Positions 57,287 through 64,000 of a stretch of 64,000 bases of DNA are shown one piece after another. Each line of letters begins with the position of its first letter. Within the stretch, counting starts at the first letter, position 1. Location: positions 1-64,000 of the forward strand of contig CAZSXU010000017.1 in NCBI GenBank assembly GCA_964610505.1, read 5' to 3'. The notes beneath the pieces were generated by a model. It was not told the origin of the DNA and did no database searches. It saw only the letters and a list, made by a program, of their open reading frames with translations. Made by a program: the position numbers and the translations under genes. This DNA is from CAZSXU01 sp964610505. GTDB taxonomy: Bacteria; Arandabacterota; Arandabacteria; JAGLYR01.

Positions 57287-59245
57287 TCAACGAGTCGGCG
57301 GGACGGGCCGGAGAAGGCTCGCATTCCCCATTCGATAGACCGGCTCGAACCAGGGGTCCGGGAACAGGGGTCCCACGGGTGAGGGCTCGTTCGCGCGAGC
57401 GACAAGAACGCCGTCGATTCCCCGGGCGACACACGATTCCGCAAGCGCGCCCGGTCCATACCGTCCCGCGTATGCGTCCCGGACGAATCTCAGGCGATTC
57501 GTGTGTTCGTAAGCCGGAATACCGGCGTATCCCCAGATGTTGTAGATGTCGGCCACGTACAGAGACCGGCCCGTGAGAGCGGGAAGCGTCCGTTCAAATC
57601 GTTCGAGATCGGACGGCCCCCGAACGGGTCCCTGGAGGAACACCGCGTCCGCGGACGTGTTCGCCCGAATCCATCCGTAGACCTTGAGCTGGTCACTCGG
57701 GATGACGACGGGATCGTCCGTCACGAGGCCGCGGGACTTGTAGGAGAGCGGCGGCATTTGCAGGAACGGAAGCATGAGCAGGAGCAGCAGGGCGGCGCGC
57801 AGGCTCCTTCGGCCCCGGCACAGCCGCCAGTAGTGGGAAAAGAGGAGTGCGGCAGCGGGGAAGGCAAGCAGGAATCCGTGGTAGAGATACCGCTCGGCGT
57901 TAAAGACCAGGATAATCCGGGAATGAACGTAGTCCTGCATGCCGCCCCAGACGACCACCCAGAGGGTGAGGATCACGAGGCCCGCGGCGGACCAGATCTG
58001 CGGGCGCAGCCGTCGAAGAAAGAAACCGGCCCAGACGGTGAAAGCGAACGCCGGGAGCCACCCTCGAAGATTCGCCGTCCAGACCTGTACGACTCTCCAG
58101 TCAATCTCGCCACCGGGGGAACGAAGATGGGGGTCCCCGCCCGGGAAAAGAACAACCAGAACCAGAGCCGCCGCCGACCCGGCCCACGCGCCCCATTTCC
58201 AAACCCGCCACCCCCGAGAGGCCCCCATCACGGCCGAGATGAGAACCCAGGAGAACAGCGCCGCCGTCCCGGAAACCTGGTGCGCGAGAATGAGAAAAAG
58301 CGCCAGCATCCATCCCGCGGTCATCCACCAGGCGTCGCCCTTGAGGGGGCGGAGGCCCACGATCATCATCACCCGGGCGAAAAGCAGGAAAGAGCCGAGC
58401 ACGAAAAACTGGGTCTGTGGGTACAGCACCACGTCGAGCCTGAGCGCCAATGCGTAGAGGAGAACCACGCCCGCGATCGGCCACCGGACCTGACGGCGGG
58501 CGCGGCGGGCTGCCGATTTGACGAGCCCGAGTCCGAGCGTGACAATCGGGATCAGTCCCAACGCCATCAATCCCGACGCCGCCGCACTGATCCTCTCCCC
58601 GCTCAAGGTCAGAAGCCCCGCGAGCCCGACGTGGAGGAGCCGCGGATAGACGATGGGCACGCCCCCGAAGAAGGGGTTCCACATCGGCCACGAACGTCCG
58701 CAGGCAGCCTGCTCGACGAGCGCGTAAAAATACAGCGTGTCTCTCGCGAACCAGCCCCGGGCGACAAATGACGGCTCTCCCGCGCCGTCCACTGTGTGCC
58801 CGTTCTTGATGAACACCGCCACCTGAAGAGCTCGAATCACGGCCCATAGGACGAGCACCAGAACATCAAAGCGACCGACTCGAAACGTGATTCGCTTGGG
58901 TCGAGATCTGAGAATGAGCGCCAGAAGGAGATTGGTGCCCAGAATCGCACCCCACAGCGCGCCGGGGGCGGACAGACGGAAGTGCCAGAGGAGACCCGTC
59001 CAGAAGGAAAACAGGATGAGCGAGCTCGCAATGGAGAGTCCCACCCACTCGGCCACGTTACCGGACCGGTAGAGGAGCGTGGCCAACCCCGCTCCCGAGA
59101 AAAACAGAAGGAAATGAAGCTGTACGGTGCTCGGCACCAGGAAAGACAGGAGAGGAACCGCCACACCGGCTACCAGAACCAGCCATGCGGCGTCGGCGCG
59201 AAACCCCATGCCTCTTGTATCAGGGTCTGTCGGAAGCCGGTCCAT
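57287..59245 (-). CDS. large multi-pass membrane protein of the PMT/GT39-like type
   Basis: 652 residues from ATG 59245 (GGAGGAAAG just upstream). It has about 13 hydrophobic segments. The first large loop has a GHTVDGAGEPSFVARGWFARDTLYFYALVEQ pattern with a Gly-Asp/Glu pair as in membrane glycosyltransferases. A soluble C-terminal part (about 500-652) carries the DPVVIPSDQLKVYGWIR segment. Proteins of this type make surface glycans or lipid-linked oligosaccharides. It resembles 23338-24918 in layout, not closely in sequence. Confidence 0.72.
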   Translation of the reverse strand: MDRLPTDPDTRGMGFRADAAWLVLVAGVAVPLLSFLVPSTVQLHFLLFFSGAGLATLLYRSGNVAEWVGLSIASSLILFSFWTGLLWHFRLSAPGALWGAILGTNLLLALILRSRPKRITFRVGRFDVLVLVLWAVIRALQVAVFIKNGHTVDGAGEPSFVARGWFARDTLYFYALVEQAACGRSWPMWNPFFGGVPIVYPRLLHVGLAGLLTLSGERISAAASGLMALGLIPIVTLGLGLVKSAARRARRQVRWPIAGVVLLYALALRLDVVLYPQTQFFVLGSFLLFARVMMIVGLRPLKGDAWWMTAGWMLALFLILAHQVSGTAALFSWVLISAVMGASRGWRVWKWGAWAGSAAALVLVVLFPGGDPHLRSPGGEIDWRVVQVWTANLRGWLPAFAFTVWAGFFLRRLRPQIWSAAGLVILTLWVVVWGGMQDYVHSRIILVFNAERYLYHGFLLAFPAAALLFSHYWRLCRGRRSLRAALLLLLMLPFLQMPPLSYKSRGLVTDDPVVIPSDQLKVYGWIRANTSADAVFLQGPVRGPSDLERFERTLPALTGRSLYVADIYNIWGYAGIPAYEHTNRLRFVRDAYAGRYGPGALAESCVARGIDGVLVARANEPSPVGPLFPDPWFEPVYRMGNASLLRPVPPTR

Positions 59246-59334
59246 CTTTCCTCCCGCTCGACCCCATTATGGGTACATGCCTCCCAACTCGCAATGAGTT
59301 TTGCTCAGATGCCGGTGTTGTGAAAAAGCCGGCC

Positions 59335-59604
59335 ACAGATTTCGCAGATTACACAGATGGGCCGCGTGGTGAGGCAAATCCTTGCCTCACGGGGAAGAAT
59401 CTGCAACCGCGTGGCCAATTGAGAATGCTCTGATGTCTGTTTTGGAGTTGCCATTCCCAGGCGCCCGCGGTTGGCTACAGACCCTATCGCCTGGGCTGGC
59501 GGGGCGGATCGTAGATCCGATCCGCCAGGGGGTATACCCGCTTTTTATCTGCGTAATCTGTGGAATCTGTGGCTGGGGTTTCGCCCATTCGCCCTTTCGC
59601 CACT
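59335..59604. repeat. STRR-rich intergenic cluster with hairpins
   Basis: 59335-59361 CACAGATTT CGCAGATTA CACAGATGG. About 59368-59389 is a hairpin GTGAGGCAA/TTGCCTCAC. About 59498-59530 is a hairpin with GGCGG and CCGCC arms around GGATC/GATCC. 59549-59575 CTGCGTAAT CTGTGGAAT CTGTGGCTG. 59581-59604 TCGCCCAT TCGCCCTT TCGCCACT. The gap of 409 bp between divergent genes at 59245 and 59654 consists largely of these arrays. A TACAAT at about 59626 could be a -10 of the exchanger gene. Confidence 0.8.
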
Positions 59605-59653
59605 TGATCGCGTCTGCTACAATCCCCCGGACTCTCGCGGATCGGACCGCCGA

Positions 59654-60628
59654 ATGGACATCATCAGTCTTCTTGTACTCATCGGTTCCCTGGCCGGTCT
59701 CGGCTGGGCCGCCGATCTCTTTGTCGTCTCCGCTTCGAGGATCGGCGAGACCTTTCGCCTTCCCAAGATGGTCGTCGGGATTCTCCTCGTCGGGTTCGCC
59801 ACGACTGCGCCCGAGCTGGCCGTGTCCGTCCAGTCAGCCTACCTGGGTCACCCGGAGATCGCCCTCGGCAACGCGCTCGGCTCGGTCATGGCCGACGACG
59901 GCCTGGCCATGGCCCTGGCGGCCATCTTCTCGGTCGGCCCCATGGTCATCGAGCCTCGAATCCTCAGGAGCGCGGGCCTGTTCCTCATCTCCATCGACGT
60001 CCTCGCCTACGTGCTGGCCTGGAACGGCCACATCTCCCGCCTCGAGGGCGCCGTCCTGCTGATCATTCTGGGTGGGTACTACTGGTGGGTTCTGTGGAGT
60101 GAATCGCGCCGCCGCAGAGGGTCGGCGGCCGTGCTCGGCCCGGCCAAGGTCGAGGACGAAGAGTCCCGCCGCTATCCCCTCCGCCGATGCTGCCTCCTGT
60201 TCGGGCTCGGACTCGCGGGCGTCATTGCGGCCAGCCGCCTTATCATCTGGGCGGCGACGCGCTTCGCCGAGTCGCTCGGGATCCCCGAGGCCGTCATCGG
60301 ACTTACCTTAATCGCCTTCGGCACTTCGCTGCCCGAGATGGGCGCCTGCATCGCGGCCGCGCGTCGAGGTGAGGGACAGATCGCCGTGGGGAACATCCTG
60401 GGCGCGGATATTCTCAACGTCCTCTGGATCATCGGCATGTCCGCCGCGGTCGCTCCCATCACGGTCGAGCAGAAGATCATCAACTTCGCCTTCCCGTGGA
60501 TGCTCGGAATCGTGCTCACGATGCTCCTCTTGATGCGGATCGGTCACAGGCTGACGAAGATCAAGGGCGCCGTGCTGATTCTCATATACGCGGCGTATGT
60601 GGTGATGATTGTGAGGGGGTTTTATTAG
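59654..60628 (+). CDS. Na+/Ca2+ (cation/proton) exchanger family protein
   Basis: 324 residues from ATG 59654. Ten hydrophobic segments in two homologous halves carry the alpha-repeats. Repeat 1 is GFATTAPELAVSVQSAYLG...ALGNALGSVMADDGLA, and repeat 2 is AFGTSLPEMGACIAAARRG...AVGNILGADILNVLWI. This is the CaCA family. YrbG/CaxA-like members exchange Ca2+ or Na+. Asn and Glu in the repeats bind cation. The transported ion cannot be told. A low-complexity repeat begins directly after the stop (60629). Confidence 0.9.
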   Translation: MDIISLLVLIGSLAGLGWAADLFVVSASRIGETFRLPKMVVGILLVGFATTAPELAVSVQSAYLGHPEIALGNALGSVMADDGLAMALAAIFSVGPMVIEPRILRSAGLFLISIDVLAYVLAWNGHISRLEGAVLLIILGGYYWWVLWSESRRRRGSAAVLGPAKVEDEESRRYPLRRCCLLFGLGLAGVIAASRLIIWAATRFAESLGIPEAVIGLTLIAFGTSLPEMGACIAAARRGEGQIAVGNILGADILNVLWIIGMSAAVAPITVEQKIINFAFPWMLGIVLTMLLLMRIGHRLTKIKGAVLILIYAAYVVMIVRGFY

Positions 60629-60697
60629 GGCAAGGAACAAGGGCGAGGAACATGGGCATGGGCATCGTGATAATCGCCCATTCGCCCTTTCACACGC
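60629..60697. repeat. heptamer-like and octamer arrays after the exchanger gene
   Basis: 60629-60668 is a degenerate array of about 7-bp units based on GGGCAAGGAACAAG and GGGCATG. 60674-60697 is TCGCCCAT TCGCCCTT TCACACGC, the family also seen at 55318 and 59581. Confidence 0.7.
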
Positions 60698-60795
60698 TGC
60701 CTCTCATCCCTCGATACACGGCAACACCTGGCCTTCGGCATCCTACGCCGCACTCGGGACGAACGGGGGGATATCGTCTCCTCGCTCTTTGGCCC

Positions 60796-60950
60796 AGCTC
60801 GGGCCGGCTGCGGTGAAGGTCCGCCGGATCGAAGGCCGGAGCGTGGGATCTTTCAACGCCGAGGGCTGTCACCTTGCACGAAGACCGTCGTCCCCCATTC
60901 ACGCTGTGGCCAAGAGACGCCGGACCTTTGCCGCAGCGCAAGGCCCGAGC
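60796..60950 (+). mobile_element. copy 2 of the dispersed MITE-like element
   Basis: Aligns with 31728-31865 (roughly 70 percent by eye), sharing the outer inverted-repeat-like ends and the CCCCCATTCACGCTG and CCGCAGCGCAAG blocks. It lies in the 347-bp gap between the exchanger gene and the unknown gene at 60975, and encodes nothing. Confidence 0.5.
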
Positions 60951-60974
60951 TCATCCCCTGTCGCCGGGTCGCAA

Positions 60975-61553
60975 TTACTCCTCGTACTCCAGATGAATCT
61001 CACCCACTTCCACCAGCGGGTGCTCGGCCAGCTTCTCGAAGAGCGGACAGATGTGCGCAAAACCACCCGATATCGAGCCCTTTGCGAAGAACTGGAAGTC
61101 GTGATCCGGCGTGTACATCTCCACCCCTTTCGCATCCGGCTTCACGATTTCTTCCGGCCCCTCCTCGAAGCCGACCGTCACTCCGGATGAAGTGGCGGCG
61201 AAGATCGTCTTGATTTCCTCCGCATAAACCCGGGCGAAGACCCTGTAGTGGAAATCGAAGGTCGCATTCTTGATCCGCCGGTTGGACACGACTTTCAAAT
61301 CGAGTCCCGCCTCGTTGGTCGTGATTTCGCGAATGAGATCACCGACGATCTCATCTTCCACGATGATATGCGCCCCCTGTCCGTGTACCCCGGTCCAGGC
61401 CAGCATTTTCTCTCCAAGGCTCACCCTTCGAATCCCGCATTCCCGGGAGAATACTGCGGGCGTCGGATACGCCCTTCCCGACAGGAACCCGGTCACAAAC
61501 CCCCGCACCATGTCGTAGGTTCCGTCGATCACGAGCTCATGATACTGCGACAT
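60975..61553 (-). CDS. uncharacterised conserved-looking cytoplasmic protein
   Basis: 192 residues from ATG 61553. No signal or membrane segment. Alternating charged strands and helices, with YDMVRGFVTGFLSGRAYP, FDFHYRVFARVYAEEIK and a final EVGEIHLEYEE. Not recognised. It lies 20 bp after the antiporter gene stop on the same strand and may be transcribed with it. It could be a universal-stress-like or cyclase-like fold, but there is no motif to show it. Ribosome site weak. Confidence 0.6.
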   Translation of the reverse strand: MSQYHELVIDGTYDMVRGFVTGFLSGRAYPTPAVFSRECGIRRVSLGEKMLAWTGVHGQGAHIIVEDEIVGDLIREITTNEAGLDLKVVSNRRIKNATFDFHYRVFARVYAEEIKTIFAATSSGVTVGFEEGPEEIVKPDAKGVEMYTPDHDFQFFAKGSISGGFAHICPLFEKLAEHPLVEVGEIHLEYEE

Positions 61554-61574
61554 AGAAAACCCCCCCACGCGTCT

Positions 61575-63086
61575 CTAGAAGAAGACAAGAGTCACGATGA
61601 CATAGAGCGGAACCAGCACCGGGATGGAGTACTTGATCAGATATCCGAAGAAACTCGGCATCGGAATGCCCTGCTCCTCGGCGATGGACCGCACCATGAA
61701 ATTGGGCGCGTTTCCGATGTAGGTGTTGGCGCCCATAAACACGGCCCCGGCGGAAATCGCCTTCAGATAGACGGCCTGCTCCCCAATCAGCCGTCCAACC
61801 GCCACCGGCTCCGGCATCCCGGCAAAGAACCGTCCCAGCGCTGAGTTGAAGAAGGTCAGATACGTCGGCGCGTTGTCGAGGAAGCTGGAGAGCCCGCCGG
61901 TCACCCAGAAGTAGTGGACGGGTTCTTTCACCGCCGCCAGCAGGAATGCAAGGCTCCCCTCGCTCCCGGCGCGCAGAATGGCGAGCGCCGGAATGATCGT
62001 CATGAAGATCCCGGCGAAGAGGTAGCCGACCTCCTTGATCGGGAACCAGCTGAACTCGTTGGACCGCCGGACGGCCTTCGGGGTCACGACCAGGGAGAGG
62101 ACTCCCATAAGAAGCAGGATGGAATCTCGAGCGATGTTCTGTGTCGGCACGTGTACGCCGTAGATGTCCACGCCGGTTCCGGGCCGCCACGTTCCACTGA
62201 GAAGAACACCGCCCATGATCCCGAGGAGGAAGAGCAAGTTGTGAAGACCGCGAACTCGAATCGGTTCTTTCTCCACATCGGCCGCCTCCGGCACCCTCTC
62301 CTCTCGCCGGTAATACAGCGTGTCGACGATGAAGAACAGACCCAGAATGAGCGCAACCATCAGGAGCATATGGGGGAGGAGGTTGAACGTCCAGAAGAAG
62401 GGCACCCCGTGGAGGAAGCCGAGAAAGAGCGGCGGATCTCCGAGGGGCGTCAGCGATCCTCCGATGTTGCTCACCAGGAAGATGAAGAAGCAGATGATAT
62501 GCACCCTGTGTCTGCGGTCCCGATTTGCGCGAATAATCGGACGGATGAGAACCATCGAAGCCCCCGTCGTTCCCATCCACGATGCCAGGACCGTGCCGAT
62601 CAGGATCAGGAGCGTGTTGAGGGCGGGCGTCCCCCGCAAGGCTCCCCCGACGTGGATTCCGCCCGAGGCCGTGAAAAGCGCCCACAGCAGGATGATGAAG
62701 GGGAAGTAGTCGATGAAATAGATATGAATGATCTCGTAGAGCGCATCTCCTCGAAAGACGAAGAGGAAGGGAACACCGAACAACAGGGCCCAGACCGCGG
62801 AGACCTTGCCGAAATGCGAGTGCCAGAAGTGGGGCGCGAAGAGGGGGAAGAGCGCGATGGAAAGAAGAATTCCACCAAAGGGGATGACGGTCCAGAGGGG
62901 AAGGTGCTTCCCCAGATCGTGGCCGCCGTGACCTCCTTCGCTCCCCCCGTGATTCTGCTCGTGAATCGCATCCTCGACCGACGCTTCGGAATGCGCGTCG
63001 CCCGGCGGTGTGGCTCCGGCGGCGGCAACACTCAGCAGCATGAGTAGGACCAGCGCCGGCAGAAGCAGCTTCAGAACGTTCCCCAT
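61575..63086 (-). CDS. Na+/H+ antiporter, NhaD/CitMHS ion-transporter type
   Basis: 503 residues from ATG 63086 (GAGGGGGTGAG upstream). A signal-like first helix (LLLPALVLLMLLSVAAAG) precedes a His-rich linker (GGSEGGHGGHDLGKH), then 11-12 helices with SNIGGSLTPLGDPPLFLG and SSFLDNAPTYLTFFNSALG. These are the hallmark paired motifs of NhaD antiporters (two inverted halves, Asn-Asp/Thr-Ser at the ion site). It exports Na+ in exchange for protons. The His-rich linker may bind metal. A promoter at 63122-63150 and the unknown gene 20 bp downstream suggest a two-gene operon. Confidence 0.92.
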   Translation of the reverse strand: MGNVLKLLLPALVLLMLLSVAAAGATPPGDAHSEASVEDAIHEQNHGGSEGGHGGHDLGKHLPLWTVIPFGGILLSIALFPLFAPHFWHSHFGKVSAVWALLFGVPFLFVFRGDALYEIIHIYFIDYFPFIILLWALFTASGGIHVGGALRGTPALNTLLILIGTVLASWMGTTGASMVLIRPIIRANRDRRHRVHIICFFIFLVSNIGGSLTPLGDPPLFLGFLHGVPFFWTFNLLPHMLLMVALILGLFFIVDTLYYRREERVPEAADVEKEPIRVRGLHNLLFLLGIMGGVLLSGTWRPGTGVDIYGVHVPTQNIARDSILLLMGVLSLVVTPKAVRRSNEFSWFPIKEVGYLFAGIFMTIIPALAILRAGSEGSLAFLLAAVKEPVHYFWVTGGLSSFLDNAPTYLTFFNSALGRFFAGMPEPVAVGRLIGEQAVYLKAISAGAVFMGANTYIGNAPNFMVRSIAEEQGIPMPSFFGYLIKYSIPVLVPLYVIVTLVFF

Positions 63087-63487
63087 TCTCACCCCCTCGA
63101 CGATCGTTCGGCGGATCGCCCATTGTGGCAATCACGGGCACACAAGTCAAGGCTCTGGAGGCAAAGATTCCTGGTCGGGGCGGCTCCCTTCAGGGACAGG
63201 AAGTCGCAAACGGCCGCGGGTCAATAGGGTTCGAGGGCCGGCGCCTTGTCGCCCCCGGCAACCGAGTGTTTTTTTGGCGTTCGGCCAGAAATGTTGCACA
63301 TGTTGTCGATCAACGAGGCAAGGTTGGCCACGCGAGGGAGCCGACCCCGCGCATGTGGAGGCTCGTGCGCACAAACCGGACCTTCTCGCCACATCCGGGA
63401 ATGGTTCTTGCGACACTTGCACGCGTTTCAGGTGACCGTGAAACTCGAGAACTCCACGCAGACCATACTCCCGCACAGGATAACTTG
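63087..63487. other. divergent intergenic region of the antiporter and the edge gene
   Basis: 401 bp with the antiporter promoter (63122-63150). A GCCGG/CCGGC hairpin followed by seven T (about 63234-63277) on the plus strand could be a terminator-like structure. No gene is supported. Confidence 0.5.
63122..63150 (-). promoter_or_regulatory. promoter of the antiporter gene
   Basis: On the minus strand TTGACT (63150-63145), a 17-bp spacer and CACAAT (63127-63122), about 36 bp before the ATG at 63086. Confidence 0.6.
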
Positions 63488-64000
63488 ATGCCGAGCCCGG
63501 AACGTAGAATTCGAACGGACATCCGCCGCGAAACCGAGATTCCAGCTCCCGCGTCTCCCAGAACCTGGGTCCAGCTCCTCGTCGTCGACAGCCAGCTGAG
63601 CTATGAGGATCCCCCGGGATGCACCCACTGGATCCGGCGCGCAACAAGGCCCGTTTTCCAGCCGGCCCAATTCCGGTGGGCGGCTCTGGCGCTGTTCATC
63701 ACGGCGCTCCCTGCCCTTGGACTCGCGGCCGCCCGGCTGGCGGAGCTGCCCGTTCTCTCCTATCTGCCCTGGTTCGTCTGCAGCCTGATGGCGGGACTGC
63801 TGACGTTCCATGAAGTCCCCGGTCAAGTTCGCGTGACCCTTTCGGGTTTCGTCACCGTCGCAGCGCTTTCGACGTCGGGACTCCCCGTAGCCGTGGGGTG
63901 TGCCACGATCACGGCTCTCTCTTCCTGGGCCGCCACGATCAGTCAACGGAAATCGCCCAAATCCCATCTTCTCGCGGCCAACTGGGCCAACCTGGCGCTC
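63488..64000 (+). CDS. 5' part of a membrane protein, cut by the window edge
   Basis: At least 171 residues from ATG 63488 (AGGATAACTTG upstream), open to the end of the window with no stop. A soluble N-terminus of about 60 residues (basic, Pro-rich) precedes helices ALALFITALPALGLAAARL, LSYLPWFVCSLMAGLLTF and a further hydrophobic run. The pattern could belong to a sensor with membrane domains, but no catalytic domain is reached. Function unknown. Confidence 0.6.
   Translation, partial: MPSPERRIRTDIRRETEIPAPASPRTWVQLLVVDSQLSYEDPPGCTHWIRRATRPVFQPAQFRWAALALFITALPALGLAAARLAELPVLSYLPWFVCSLMAGLLTFHEVPGQVRVTLSGFVTVAALSTSGLPVAVGCATITALSSWAATISQRKSPKSHLLAANWANLAL

Overview
The window is GC-rich DNA from a Gram-negative bacterium of a poorly studied lineage, probably an FCB-type or candidate phylum such as Eisenbacteria or Krumholzibacteriota. 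That placement is inference. It rests on three secreted proteins ending in a FlgD-like/type IX-type sorting domain with the FPNPFNP-type motif, on several outer-membrane beta-barrels and an OmpA lipoprotein, on tandem DUF3857 transglutaminase-like proteins, and on many Fe-S proteins that suggest an anaerobic or facultative life. No rRNA, ribosomal-protein or other firm phylogenetic marker is present.

Layout. 0-3 kb: PspC protein, then a minus-strand operon of a zinc-ribbon protein, a DRTGG-fused H-cluster protein of the sensory [FeFe]-hydrogenase type, and a small [2Fe-2S] protein. 3-6 kb: membrane protein, methyltransferase, a cobalamin riboswitch with a strong promoter but no recognisable target gene, and a ferredoxin. 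6-8 kb: endonucleases V and III. 8-12.8 kb: plus-strand cluster of HATPase, stand-alone DRTGG protein, PHP protein and a HoxEFU/HydCB-like NADH diaphorase without a catalytic subunit. Together with 0.35-2.9 kb it resembles the sensory and electron-bifurcating hydrogenase neighbourhood of Thermotoga and Clostridia, split in two. 12.8-18 kb: ABC-2 exporter, RNA 2'-phosphotransferase, geranylgeranyl-reductase-type flavoprotein, PP-loop thiolation protein. 18.0-18.2 kb: a short orphan transcription unit that looks like a non-coding RNA. 18.3-23 kb: outer-membrane protein and two DUF3857 proteins. 23-29 kb: membrane glycosyltransferase-like protein, ACT protein, site-2 protease, M49-like peptidase and NUDIX hydrolase. 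29-42 kb: secreted glycosidase-like protein, S9 peptidase, second zinc-ribbon paralogue, speDE, ABC exporter, M14 peptidase, beta-helix protein. 42-49 kb: membrane and Fe-S pair, OmpA, a tRNA with anticodon UAU, CPBP protease, outer-membrane protein, an unknown large protein. 49-55 kb: AT-richer accessory stretch with a HEPN-motif protein, a radical-SAM protein, an amidase and a beta-propeller protein. 55-64 kb: phosphohexomutase, membrane proteins, Na+/Ca2+ exchanger, Na+/H+ antiporter, and a gene cut by the window edge.

The intergenic space is unusual. More than fifteen loci carry short degenerate arrays of 7-, 8- or 9-bp units from several families (for example GTTCTGA, ATTTCCG, CTGTGGAAT, TCGCCCAT), mostly just 3' of genes. 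There are also embedded hairpins and a dispersed element of about 150 bp with imperfect inverted ends. Most genes are in short operons of one to three. Good sigma70-like promoters (TTGACA-17-TATAAT type) were recognised by eye for ten units.
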